Positions 53,493 to 64,000 of a stretch of DNA of 64,000 bases are shown here, piece by piece. This stretch comes from Verticillium longisporum (taxonomy: Eukaryota > Ascomycota > Sordariomycetes > Glomerellales > Plectosphaerellaceae): assembly GCA_019188255.1 (NCBI GenBank), contig JAETXT010000009.1, forward strand, positions 1,922,001 through 1,986,000, written 5' to 3'. The stretch's first letter is position 1. The number at the start of each line of letters is the position of its first letter. The notes under the pieces were generated by a model, which was not told where the DNA came from, ran no database searches, and saw nothing but the letters and a program-made list of their open reading frames with translations. The position numbers and the translations under genes are program-made.

Positions 53493-54026
53493 GGTGAGTG
53501 TGTGTGTGGTGTGACAGAGTGTGGCAGAAGTAAGCAGCCAGAGTCAATTGAAGGACGACGTGCTGCTTTCTGAAGCGGAGAGAGAGAAGGCGGATGCAGT
53601 CTGTCTTTGCATTTGATGAATTGGATGAATTGGGATATGCTCAAGGTCCAGCCGAATGCCGCTTGGAGACGGGATAAGGAACACACCCAGAGCATGACGT
53701 CCCGTGGAGTTCGGGAAGGGGGGGGGTTCACCCAGCCTCGGCCCGTCGATATCCGTGCTGGGCCGCGCTTTCCTGCTCGGCCTGGCCACTCAACCGCGCC
53801 TTCTTCATATTGCTGCTGGCTGGTCGGACCTGCCTGCGATCAACTGCGACTGTGACTGCCTCTGTTGACCTGACACAACTTCTTTTTCAATTGCATCTCC
53901 ATTGCATCTGATTGTATCAATCTCATTGCATCTGGTTGTATCAATCTCATTGCATCTAATTGTATCAATTTCATTGCATCAATCTTCAAGCAAAAACAGT
54001 AGTGCCCTGCATCCCAACACAACACC
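53493..54026. promoter_or_regulatory. Shared divergent promoter of MCC-beta and IVD
   Basis: 534 bp separate the two ATGs, and both genes act in mitochondrial leucine catabolism. It contains the 24-bp array (53900-53986) 40-130 bp upstream of the IVD ATG. Bidirectional control by one regulator is plausible. A binding site cannot be named from sequence alone. Confidence 0.55.
53900..53986. repeat. 24-bp tandem repeat upstream of IVD
   Basis: Three full units at 53900, 53924 and 53948 (CATTGCATCT-x-x-TTGTATCAAT) and a partial fourth at 53972. Units differ only at one or two positions. It probably lies in the 5' leader or core promoter of IVD. Confidence 0.9.
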
Positions 54027-55442
54027 ATGTCGTCTGCCAGGTTACTGCGTTCCCTGGCGAAGCCCGCCCGCCAGCTCTGCCCCCGCATCTCTACACCCAC
54101 CACCTCCTCCTCCGTCCTTCCCCAGATCCAGACGAGGCATCACTCGCAAAAACACCCCCAGGGCTTCGAGCCCCCGACCGAGGCCGACCTCGCCGAGCTG
54201 CGCGAGCGCGTGCAGGACTTCACGCGCCGCGAAATGACCGAGGAGGTCGCCGCCCGCACAGACAAGACCAACGCCTTCCCCAACGACATGTGGCCCAAGC
54301 TGGGCGAGGCCGGCTTCCTGGGCATCACGGCCGACGAGCAGGTCGGTGGCCTCGCCATGGGCTACCAGGCCCACTGCGTCGTCATGGAGGAGCTGTCGCG
54401 CGCCTCGGGCTCCATCGGCCTCAGCTACGCCGCCCACTCCCAGCTCTGCGTCAACCAGCTGCAGCTCAACGGCAACCCCGAGCAGAAGAAGAAGTACCTG
54501 CCCGGCCTCATTGCCGGCACGAGCATCGGCGCCCTCGCCATGTCCGAGTCGGGCGCCGGCAGCGACGTCGTCAGCATGCGCACGACGGCCAAAAAGGTCG
54601 ACGGCGGCTACCTCATCAACGGCAGCAAGATGTGGATCACAAACGGGCCCGACGCCGACGTCATTGTCGTCTACGCCAAAACCGAGCCCGACGCCGGCTC
54701 CAAGGGCATCACCGCCTTCATCGTCGAGACCAAGACGTCCGACGGCTTCAGCTGCCAGCGCAAGCCCGACAAGATGGGCATGCGCGGCAGCAACACGGGC
54801 GAGCTCAGCTTTGACGCCGTCTTCGTGCCCGACGACCGCGTCCTCGGCAAACTCAACGGCGGCGTGCGCGTGCTCATGGAGGGCCTCGATCTCGAGCGCC
54901 TCGTTCTGTCCGCCGGTCCCCTCGGCATCATGCAGGCCGCCCTCGACGTGACCCTGCCCTTCGCCCACCAGCGCAAGCAGTTCGGACAGCCCATCGCCCA
55001 CAACCAGCTCGTCCAGGGCAAGCTGGCCGACATGTACACGAAGCTGCAGGCCTCGCGCGCCTACACCTACGCCACGGCCCGCACCGTCGACGAGGCTGGC
55101 ACCATCCGCACCCAGGACTGCGCCGGCGCCATTCTGTACGCTGCCGAGCGCGCCACCGAGTGCACGCTCGACTGCATCCAGCTGCTCGGTGGCATGGGTT
55201 ACGTCGAGGAGATGCCGGCGTCGCGGCTGTTGAGAGAGTACGTTTTTTTCATCTTTTTTTTTTTTTTTTTTTTTTTTTTTGGCTTGTTCCTTTTCAGAAC
55301 CCTCAACTATTGTCCCCCTTTCAACCTGACTGACTAAACGCGCAGTGCGAAATTGTACGAGATCGGAGCCGGCACGTCAGAGATCCGCCGCATGGTCATC
55401 GGGCGGGCATTCAACAAGGAGTACGCCCACCTCGGGGCGTAA
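54027..55442 (+). CDS. ivdA: Isovaleryl-CoA dehydrogenase, mitochondrial
   Basis: Exons 54027-55237 and 55346-55442 encode 435 residues. The flavoprotein oxidises isovaleryl-CoA to 3-methylcrotonyl-CoA, the step before MCC in leucine breakdown, and passes electrons to ETF. The N-terminus ([20 protein letters not shown]) is a mitochondrial targeting peptide. Acyl-CoA dehydrogenase blocks: [90 protein letters not shown] (the catalytic Glu is in DLERL, a placement characteristic of IVD), [13 protein letters not shown] and [16 protein letters not shown]. The intron (108 bp) contains a run of 27 T residues (55254-55280). Length and motifs agree with the family. Confidence 0.96.
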
Positions 55443-56237
55443 CTATCTGTGACGGCGCGAGCATGGCATGTTGGGGATCCACGAATGGTCGATGAAGGGG
55501 AACGAAATGGCGCACAAGGCACGTAGTAGCGACGCAAGGTAGCGTCGAAATGGGATTTTCTTTTCTCTCTGTCATGGCGGAGTACAGCATCTGCCAATAG
55601 CATACTACAATAGGGGGTCCCCAAAAAACAAAGGGCAGACACGGCACCCGGGAATCTGGTCCTTGGGTCGGGTTGGTTGGGTGTCGGTTTCCTCAAGCGC
55701 GAGCTTACTCGACACCGCCGCGCGACGCCAACTCGCCATGATCACGTCGTGGGTACACTGCGAGGCCGTGGCGGCAACCGTAACACGTCACGGCAAGGGG
55801 AGGACCGAGAGAGAGAGAGAGAGAAAGCGCACACGTGCCATGCATGCGCGTGCGTGCCGATGACACGGGAACAGGACCGTGTGCCTGGGTCTGGGAATTG
55901 CTCTTCGATTTCAATTTTCTTTTCTCTCTCTCCGGGGAGAGAGGTATCTGAAACGCTAAAGTCCATCAGGGGTAGAGATAGGTGGAGAGCATGCAGGGAG
56001 GCTCGTTCCGGTGCGGTCAATGTCTGATGGATTACGGTAGGCGTTGAGACGTCCTTTCAGGATAACCAAAACATGAATCATGACGCGATCCGTGGGCCTG
56101 CGCTTTGCGGCCCCCTGTCCATGTCCCTCCCCTCTGCCCGCCTTGTCTCCTAGCCTCGCAGGCTCGTTGCTGCCGCGTGTGCTCCCATGCCTCCTCTCGC
56201 CCACAACCCCCCTTCACCTCCCCGGCGCCCCACCGAC
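55443..56237. other. Convergent 3' intergenic region
   Basis: No gene seen. A (GA)n purine run is at about 55806-55825. Otherwise unremarkable. Confidence 0.5.
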
Positions 56238-58234
56238 TCAGGAGAGGAGCATGCCCTCGGCCGCGGCGGGCTCCTCGACGACGACGGGCTCAAAGGTGAA
56301 CAGGGCGCCGGCGCCGTGGGGCACGGCGGCGCCGATAGCGTCGAGACGGCTGCGCTTGCGGCCGATGGAGCCCTCGCGGAACGTGTCCATCCTCTGGTTG
56401 AGGAAGCGGGCCGAGTCGCGGACGACGCCCTGCTGGAGCTCGCGCTGCAGGCCGGCCGTGTCGTGGGACATGAGGACGGGGAGCAGGCAGGCGGACGGGT
56501 AGAAACGGCCGCGGTCGTCGGGCTCGCGGGGGACAATGTCGCGGCGGAGGAGGTGCAGGCGCCAGCGCGACGCCGGGGCGGCCTTGGCGCGGAAGAGCAT
56601 CTCCTCGCGGAGGGCGCGCGGCAGCTTCGTCTCCGGCACGTCCGAGGACGGGGTCACGGCGGACGCCGACGGCGGGCCCGGCGCGTCGGTCGACAGCGGC
56701 GCGTAGAGGTCGCCCTTGAAGAAGACGGTGCCCGGGTTGTCGGCGGCGGTGCAGATCTCGCGGAGGCCGAGGAGGGCGCCGCCTTGCGCGAGGAGCTCGA
56801 GCCAGTCGGGGGCGATGTTGATGTCGGGGGAGGCGCGGATGCGGAGCGTGTCGCCGACTTCGATGCGCTCGGCGCCGAGGAAGGCGCCCTGGTAATTGAC
56901 CTTGCGGCTGTCTGACGAAGTGGGGAGTTTGGAGAAGAGGGAGAAGGACATGGAAATTTTGACGGCGGCGAGCTTGGACGCGTCGAGGAGAAGGGGTTCG
57001 CGTTTGGAGGGGTCGGTTTGGAGGGCGGCGATGTGGTCGGCCCAGGGGACCTCGTCGAACGGATGCGTGCCGAGGTTCTGCTGGTTGACGGGCGGTACTG
57101 TGAAGGCAAGGAACGGGCGCAGGCCCGTCTCCGGTTTGGCCTGAAGCTGCATATTGTCGAAGAGGGCGTGCGAGATGGGGAGAATGTCCACCTGCTTGGT
57201 TTGAGGGTTGGACTTGGCAATGAGGCCGATACGCCAGCTCGGGGTCACCGAGTACCAGACCATCTCCCCCGTGCGGAAGAAGAGGGAGGACATGCTTTGG
57301 TTGAAGGGGACCAGCGTGTTGACCGTGGGCACGATCGGAACTGGCACCGGCGACTCCGTCTTGAGGGACACGGTCGGCGGAGGTTGAGGCACCGGGGCTG
57401 GCGCCGATGCTGGCGCCGGTGCTGGCGCTTGCACAGGTGCCGGGGCATGTGCCGGGACATGGACCGGCACCGGCACAGGGGTTTGAATGGGCGTCAATGA
57501 CGGTGCAGATGTAGCCACCGGAGGCGGCTGGACCGCTCGCAAAGGTGGTGTGGCCGTTGGCGTGGGTGTTGCGCTCGGGGCCTTGACGTTGGCGATGCTC
57601 TTCTGGACAGCTTCGCCAGCCAAAGGTGCCGACGCTGGTGCCGGCGGCGGTATTGTGCTTGCCACTGCCGCAGCAGGCTCCTGGACACTGAGCTCGTCGC
57701 CCATGTTGGCGACCCTCGGGGCGATGCAGTGCACGCAGCAACAGTCGTTATGGTCCTTGGAGCCCGAGAGGAGCCACAGCAGATGCACACCAAACTCCTG
57801 AGGGCTCTTGAACAGCTTGGATTTGATAGGATAGCCGGACACCCAGAGGTGTTTGGACTTTTCGTAGAGCCAGTATCCCCGGGGGAAGTGAATGTACCAA
57901 GGCAGACCCTCTGTTCAGTTCTTGTCAGTTGGCCGTGAGAGGGGTCACCAATGCGACGAGGACCAAGCCCAGCACTCAGGCGTGACGTACCTTGGGGGCT
58001 GAGTGAGAGCTCTTGCTTGAGGAGCAAGCCCAACTTGACCCGCCACTCGACAAACCTCGGGTCATCCTCCTCGAGTCTGGCCATTTGCGGTTTCGTCCTG
58101 GGAGTCTTGTCTGCGATGGCCGCGCCGGGCTTCTTCGCCGTCTTTGCTGCATCTACCGGCCAGTAGCCCGGGCCTGTGTCCTGGCCATCGCTGTGGGCGA
58201 TTCTGATGACGTGAAATTCCTGCAAGTCAGACAT
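56238..58234 (-). CDS. Clr2-like transcription-silencing protein (SHREC-type complex)
   Basis: Exons 57991-58234 and 56238-57910 (80-bp intron) give 638 residues. In fission yeast Clr2 is a subunit of the SHREC histone deacetylase/remodelling complex that keeps heterochromatin silent. Here the N-terminal Clr2 region reads ARLEEDDPRFVEWRVKLGLL, then across the splice GLPWYIHFPRGYWLYEKSKH, WVSGYPIKSKLFKSPQEFGV and the Cys-rich CCCVHCIAPR. A long Pro/Ala/Val-rich linker (about residues 170-270) precedes the C-terminal Clr2 domain, with LFFRTGEMVWYSV, WRIGLIAKSNPQT, FLGAERIEVGDTLRIR and GDLYAPL. The first domain would be truncated without the splice. Expected to be nuclear. No change in key residues noticed. 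Confidence 0.87.
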
Positions 58235-59484
58235 CTTTTGTGTCTCTCGGCAGCCTGGTGGGTGGTCCGACGCGGGTTGTGCGCCTCAGTTCAGTGGTCG
58301 ATTTGGCTTCGAGGTGCTGGGAAGCCAGCCAGCCGCCTTCTCCAAGGGGGGGCCCTAGTGCCACGAACGGCCTGGCGATGTCGGTAGACGTGAAGATGAG
58401 ACGCCTGTTCGATATTGAATGAGGAGGAAGCCTTTTGATAATAACAATCCTCTGGACGAGGTTGCCACTTGCCTCGCTCGAAGCTTTCGTCACTGCTGTC
58501 AATGAGATTCGGTGTGAGAACGGGTTGAGATGGCGAGGGACGTCGTGACCGCTGCCGAAGGCTTCGCCGCGTCAAAGCCAGGTCTCAGGCCCTTGAGAAC
58601 CTGGCACGTCCGTCTGTGGTCTCGCTGTTCGACTGAGGAGAACTGCAGGGAGAGGGAGTGAGCTGGGCCTTGTCGGGATGTGAGGGTTCAAAGCTCGAAA
58701 GCCAGCTCGTGCCATTGGATGGACGTCAGGCCTGCATGGGAGAGCTCCCTCTTCGCTAAGAATGCTTAGTCAGCACCAGCTCATATCTAAGCTGCTAGGC
58801 AGGTAAGGTGGGCAACGGGCTGACAGATTAAGTGGCACTCAAAATCCGCCAAATACAGGTATCATCCAGATAGACCCCTAATCGGAACCTTCCTCAGAAC
58901 TATCATCTCAATCAAATGCTCTGAGATTCTACCTACTGGATAATCGGCAATACATTCAACCACAAATCTACCTTTATCAGTGTTAAGCTGATACTATCCA
59001 AGTCTAACATGTCGGTTCAAAGGGAGCTCGCCTTTTGGGAGTGTGGCTTCTTTTGTCACCTCCTGCTAGGTATTACCTGGTAGGTGAGTGTATGGCCAAC
59101 CTCGAGCTGCTGCTGCTAACCTGACCACTCATAGGTGGTGGGAGCCATCTTGCTGAGCCGCACATTGTACGAAGTGGTCCGACTTGCTCGGCAGCCTAGA
59201 TAGGTAGTTTTCACTCTTCGAGCTACAGAAACATACAGCTTGACGGTCCAGATCAGTTTCCAGATAGGGATTGTCTCGTGAGAGCTCGCCTATGCTCACG
59301 CCGATCGCACCAATTGCGAAACCAATCCTCATGCAAGGCCCCCTTCCATCGGCTTGCAAGCACAGCGCGTGTATCATACATCCGTCCCAGGGGTATCACA
59401 TTATGTAATAAAACACTCTCTTCTCCTTTTCTCCTTTTTTTTCCCCTTCCAATCCCACTCTCTACCCACCATGCCGCATTCCCG
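58235..59484. other. Intergenic region, 1.25 kb
   Basis: AT-richer, with one TAGGTATTACCTGGTAGG word at about 59068-59086 and a T-rich/CT-rich stretch at 59420-59450. No gene recognised. Confidence 0.5.
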
Positions 59485-61013
59485 TCATATTCGAGTCACT
59501 GTCGTCCTCCCGTTTGGTGCTGACGTGGGAGCCCCCTTCATGGGCCACTCTTCAACGGCACCACCACCATTGCCCTGCCTGTCCACATGGATTTCGCTCA
59601 GCCTGATGCCCTGCTGGTAGGACGGCGCCGGGTATTGCTCCAGGTCCGGGACGTCATTTCGAAACGGCAGCCCGGGAGTAGGCGGCTCCGACTCGAGCCG
59701 CTGCGAGCCCCGGTGTCGCAGCCTGAAGCCGTTGCGCAGCGGCCTGGGCACAAAGTGCGACCGCATGTAGTCGCGGAACGTCTTGGTCGTGCCGAACACG
59801 ACAAACGTCAAGAGACTGGCCGTCACGCCGGGGATGAAGACGAGCAGATCGGACTGCAGTCGGTCCATGCCGAGGTCGGGCTCCGTCCCTATGGATTTGA
59901 GGTTGTTGCGCCGCGACGCGCTGACCAGGAAGACGATGGTCACCATTTGAAAGGCGCTGTCAACAAGAGTCAGTCTCTGCGGACGCACCGCGGCGCATGT
60001 GGATTCCCAACACTCACCTCATGGCAAGCGCGGCGATTGTGAAGCGCACGACGAGCCACTTGTCATATATGCTCTGGCGCCGCGGTCGGACGCCGCTCGA
60101 GACGGTGACGTTGTCGACGGACCCCTCGGATCGCTTGCCGTAGTTGACGTTCCACGACAGCACATTTCTGCGCACGTGAATGTATTTCACGAGAATAATC
60201 AGTAGTATGATGATACTTCCGGAGATGCAAGCAAGGACTGCTCGCGTGTCAGCATTTCCAACACAGGTCGAGCAAGGCGAGTGGGTTGGTCGTACGCAGA
60301 AAGTCCGCTATCCCGATGAACAAGACGGTATTGGTTTGGATAGCGTCGATGCGCAGGAGGCTGAGCATGATGGCCGGTAAAATGATGGCGACGACTTTCG
60401 AAATGGGGTTGGCTTTGCCTCTGAAGGATTCAATGAAGCTGAGTTGAAAGATGGACTGTGCGAGTGCGGCGGCCCTGCGTGGTTGTTAACATGGCGTGTC
60501 GAGATCCACGCGACCATCCCAACGTACCAGAAAAACGTCGCCATGGCTGTGACCTGATAGGAGTAGAATTCTGGGAGGCCACTGTCAGTCACGATGCCGC
60601 GTCGTCACAGGGGCTGGAAGACAAACGGATATAGAACAGTACAAGGTCAAGGCCGGCAGACTGCCCCGCGAGGGCCAGCTCGGGGTTTCCCACGTTGGCC
60701 AGCGCATTCGTATGCTGCTGGATCTTGATATCACGCCATCGCACAATGGTGTGTAGTTGCTGGGCTATTGAACCAGCAGATCCCAAGCCTGTCGATATGG
60801 AGATGAGGGCGACATCTGGCAGGAGACGATCAGCGACTTGCTCCGGGACCAGGCCGTTACCATGACCCTTGGACTCAGGAACTCACAGCTTGCTCGTTCG
60901 CGATGGACGCAGACCAGCCATACCATCAAAACGCTGCAGAACAAACAAAAGAACGAGTACACGAGAACGCCAATGGCGACTCCCAACTTCTCATCGGGAA
61001 GCTGTACGGCCAT
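59485..61013 (-). CDS. Seven-helix receptor-like membrane protein, unknown ligand
   Basis: Six exons fit consensus splice sites: 60887-61013, 60627-60815, 60528-60570, 60296-60474, 60018-60237 and 59485-59956 (introns 53-71 bp), summing to 410 codons. Seven hydrophobic helices appear: VAIGVLVYSFFCLFCSVLMV; ALISISTGLGSAGSIAQ; LDLVLFYIQFYSYQVTAMA into TFFWAAALAQ; VVAIILPAIMLSLL; LLACISGSIIILLIILV; RFTIAALAMSAFQMVTIVFL; LLVFIPGVTASLLTFVVFG. A soluble C-terminal tail rich in Arg/Pro/Ser follows. The layout is that of a fungal G-protein-coupled receptor, but I cannot place it in a named class (not Ste2, Ste3 or the PTH11 group by visible motif). Because its exons are short, no single open frame spans it. 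The start is uncertain: the same frame is open to 61220. Confidence 0.72.
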
Positions 61014-62798
61014 TCTCAGCCCGTTGTCATCTTGCTCGTCCAGACCACGGCACGATCGATTTGCAGTGTAGCGGGCCGCGTCAAGAAACAAGGGAGCAGA
61101 GGAGCGCGCGGGAACGGGGGAGGGGGTGGAAAGAGAGGACAAGGCAGACAATAGAGGAGATCGCAGATGCTTAAGATCTCCGCAAGGGTGCTTGCGTGGA
61201 ACTACGGGGTGGATCCACAACCAGGCTCACCACGGACGTCCTCGAGTCGAGACCAGAGCATGGGCAGCAAGGTAGTCCTGGTACGAGATCTGCGGCGCAT
61301 AATGTTTGCTCAGAAGCTGGGGCCAGAAAATTCAACGATCGGGGGGGGGAGGAGGAGGGCGGGCGGATGATCCCAGATGAATGGTGAGGCGGGAAATTTT
61401 CGCAAACCACCCCCCTCCTCTCCAGTAGTGAGACCACTCGAGTCGACCAAGACAAACATCGCGAATCGGAATGCGGACCTGCTGAGACCCAGTTTGCCAT
61501 GTCCTCGTCAGTTCCCCCAGATCCCCGTCGATGCTGAGTCGATAGTCTCTGACGCGGCGCCGTTCTTCCCACCGCGAACGGGTTGGGCGGGGCTGGAGAG
61601 AAATCACCGGTCCGACAAGCTCGAGGTGCGTCCTGCAGGTGGTGCACTTCTGAGGCTACCAGCTGAAACGATGCCTGTCACGGCCGGACAGCAGGCCCCC
61701 TGGATCTGGATGAAATGACGAGCGACTAGCTGGGCGCTAGATCTTATTGGTGATCTCCCACAGATCTTTCTCACCAAACGGGCCCAGCCGAATGAGCGCT
61801 ACAGGTGGTGGCCATGCTTGCCATGGTGGTCTGGCATGGAGAGTGCCGTTGGAGCATTTTTTCTCCTTAGTGTGCATTTTAGCTGCCTGTCGCACGGCGA
61901 CAGCGTCCGAGCGAAAGCATGTCGGGAGCTCAACACGCGTGGTCATAGGCCGAATCATGGCGGACCCGGTGGAAATCGGGGTCCCTTACGTGAAACTGGC
62001 CACATGGCTTTTCTTGAATAGCCTGATGATTGATTTTGGCCAGTGTCCTCAACGGGAGTCGTCAATCCGGATGGAGACCATCAATCGCACACGAAACGAT
62101 GTTTGGGCCTGTACCCCATGTGGTATAGCAGGCTTCTCGAAGTTGTTGGGGTCGGGAATGTGTGGCCGACTTGGGTAGCAAGTAACGATGGAAACATGAA
62201 AAGGACCAGACGAAAGGCAAGTGGTGCGGTGGTGTACGATCGTGTCCCGAAGACCTGGATCCGAGGTTGCAATCGACCCGATCTGCCCTTGTCGGCTGGC
62301 ATGTCTTTGACCCTCATTTCGGATGGACAACCGCAAGCGAAAAAGACGCCACCTCAGCGCACCAGCAATCTGCCCTCTCAGCCAGAACGGTTTTTCTTTC
62401 TTTCTTTGATTTTCGGTTGATTACCTACTGTTGTGGAGACACATTGGGCGTGATGGCATGTAAAGAGGCGACAGATGCGTGGAGGATCCAGGTGGATGTG
62501 GACAGGAGAAATATATGGATCAACCAGCGTTGGTCCCGGACGATGATTGTGTTTCAGTCATGCACTGCCACAGCCAAGGGCTCGAGATGTGGCACAGCTG
62601 CAACAAGACCTCTGACGCGTCTCGTCGCGTGCCCTTCCACACTTGCTGCCTTTGATGTACTCCGAGCTTGCACAACCCCGCCAATCCAGCTGCGAGCCTT
62701 GGAGACAGCTCCCAAACCAATCCACAGTCCTGGATAAACATCCCTCGTGATCCATCCTTCACCATCCGCCGAGGCACTTGACACCATCTCGCCCAACC
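61014..62798. other. Divergent intergenic region, 1.8 kb
   Basis: Between the receptor-like gene and NSE1. Open frames on both strands lack domains. No repeats of note apart from short G-runs near 61339. Confidence 0.5.
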
Positions 62799-63839
62799 AT
62801 GGCGAACGTCGCACCACACTACCGCGACGGCAACCGGGCCTTCCTCCAGGCCTTCATGGCCCGCGGCGCCCTGACGTTCGAGGACGCCCGACCGATCCTG
62901 GCGGCCATCTTCTCGGCCGACGAGAACCAGCCGGTGACGGAGGACAAGGTGACCCGTCAAGACTTTGACTCGTACGTGGCCGCCGCCTCGGAAGCCATCT
63001 CCTTCTTCGACTACGAGATCCGCAGCTCGGTGCACCAGGCGACGAGCAAACGCGTCTTTGCGCTCGTCAACACAACGTCAGACCCCATGACGCAGCTCGC
63101 GACGACGTACGCGCCGGACGAGTTGAGCTTCGTCAGGCGCGTGCTGGACGCCATGTTCGACACGTACAACACGCCGCGCATGGAGTGCATGTGCCTCGAC
63201 AGCATGCAGGTCATCAAGCTGGCACGGCCGCCGAAACCCCGCCAGGACAATGCCAGCCACAACGAGGACGCAGAGGAGGAGAACGGAGACGGCGGCGCGG
63301 CCACGCAGGCGCAGGCGCAGGCGCAGACGCAGGCGCCCACGGACAAGGGCCTCAAGCACAGCGAGGTCGAGGCCATGGCGGCCAAGCTCGTCGGCGAGGG
63401 GTGGCTCGAGAAGTCGCGCGAGGGGTTCTACAGCCTGAGCCCCCGCGCGCTCATGGAGCTCCGGACGTGGCTCGCCGAGTCGTTCAACGACGCCGAGGCG
63501 GCGGCCGGGGACTGGCAGCGCATCAAGTTTTGCGAGGCGTGCAGGGACATCATCACGCAGGGGCAGCGGTGCGCGGCGCGGGACTGCAACATGCGGCTGC
63601 ACGACGTGTGTGGGGACGCGTACTGGCGAGCGCGGCGGGAGAAAAAGTGCCCGCGGTGCGCGACGGCCTGGACGGGGGAGCACTTTGTTGGCGAGAGGGC
63701 CATCACGAGCAAGGAGGCCTACCAGAGGGGACGCACACGGAGCGGGCACCAGAGGGCGAGCGCCGTGGACGAAGTCATGAGGGAGGAGGACGAGGCCAGC
63801 AGTCAGGAGGATGGTGAGGGTCAGGACGATGACGAGTAA
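62799..63839 (+). CDS. NSE1: SMC5/6 complex subunit Nse1 (RING-like ubiquitin ligase)
   Basis: Single exon; ATG at 62799 (MANVAPHYRDGNRAFLQAFM) gives 346 residues; an in-frame ATG at 62778 adds seven residues. Nse1 is the RING-type subunit of the SMC5/6 DNA-repair and chromosome-maintenance complex and works with the kleisin Nse4 and Nse3. N-terminal winged-helix blocks are AFLQAFMARGALTFEDARPI and FALVNTTSDPMTQLATTYAP. After an acidic linker with a (Gln-Ala)n stretch comes a second winged helix (EVEAMAAKLVGEGWLEKSRE then GFYSLSPRALMELRTWL). The C-terminal RING-like finger starts at C245: FCEACRDII, RCAARDCNMRLHDVC, KCPRC, giving C4HC3 ligands. The tail is acidic (DEASSQEDGEGQDDDE). Assignment is firm. 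Confidence 0.93.
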   Translation: MANVAPHYRDGNRAFLQAFMARGALTFEDARPILAAIFSADENQPVTEDKVTRQDFDSYVAAASEAISFFDYEIRSSVHQATSKRVFALVNTTSDPMTQLATTYAPDELSFVRRVLDAMFDTYNTPRMECMCLDSMQVIKLARPPKPRQDNASHNEDAEEENGDGGAATQAQAQAQTQAPTDKGLKHSEVEAMAAKLVGEGWLEKSREGFYSLSPRALMELRTWLAESFNDAEAAAGDWQRIKFCEACRDIITQGQRCAARDCNMRLHDVCGDAYWRARREKKCPRCATAWTGEHFVGERAITSKEAYQRGRTRSGHQRASAVDEVMREEDEASSQEDGEGQDDDE

Positions 63840-64000
63840 TGGGGTTTCCTGGAACAAATTTCCTGGAACCAAATGATACCACGGGACCTTTGGAGAGCGA
63901 AGAAGCAGTCGAACACACGAGATACCCCCAAACCAGCGAGCTTTTTTCCCGATCGACAGTCAACATGTTGCATTTGCCCCTGGTTGGACCCTGATCATCC

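Noticed and set aside
53900..53986. CRISPR-like direct repeats upstream of IVD
   Set aside because: The units are contiguous without spacers, and this is a fungal genome; it is a minisatellite.

Overview
This window is nuclear DNA from a filamentous ascomycete fungus, most likely a sordariomycete. Short introns of about 50-110 bp (GTRAGT-type donors, CTRAC branch sites) interrupt many of the genes. Coding DNA is GC-rich with C/G at third positions, genes are spaced about 2 kb apart on both strands with no operons, and the families are typical of Pezizomycotina (CFEM protein, thaumatin-like protein, Clr2, HSPA12-like Hsp70, MFSD5-type transporter). I see no virus, transposase, CRISPR or rRNA. 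Most multi-exon models were assembled by hand from splice signals; total length, phase and the protein joins agree.

Layout from the left: a partial secreted/membrane protein (-); GPI2 (+); a 1.5-kresidue HSP90-type ATPase related to sacsin (-) with an in-frame stop; a GPI-anchored CFEM protein (+); a metallophosphoesterase (-); Mediator MED31 (+); RNA polymerase III subunit RPC11 (-), which starts with a 10-nt exon; an ankyrin protein (+); a thaumatin-like protein (-); an Hsp70-like ATPase (-) with a 1-nt frameshift; a MFSD5-type transporter (+); a glucokinase with a hydrophobic C-terminal tail (+); a NAA50-like acetyltransferase with a PIP box (-); a Sgf11-like zinc-finger protein (+); a PPIL1/Cyp1 cyclophilin (-) with a GC-AG intron; signal peptide peptidase (+); an unrecognised nuclear-looking protein (+); a phosphopantetheinyl transferase (+); a dienelactone-hydrolase-like protein with two compensating frameshifts (-); a NUDIX hydrolase (-); a long 7-bp satellite; the divergent leucine-catabolism pair MCC-beta (-) and isovaleryl-CoA dehydrogenase (+); the silencing factor Clr2 (-); a seven-helix receptor-like protein (-); and the SMC5/6 subunit Nse1 (+).

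Most genes are unrelated housekeeping functions. The one clear functional pair is MCC-beta/IVD: both encode mitochondrial steps of leucine breakdown and share a 534-bp divergent promoter that holds a 24-bp tandem repeat. Intergenic DNA is rich in short tandem repeats and in clusters of AGGTACCT/TACCTAGG words. The points most worth a second look are the nonsense codon in the sacsin-like ATPase, the reading-frame lesions in two other genes and possibly a third, the 850-bp heptanucleotide satellite, the PIP-box acetyltransferase and the tail-bearing glucokinase.
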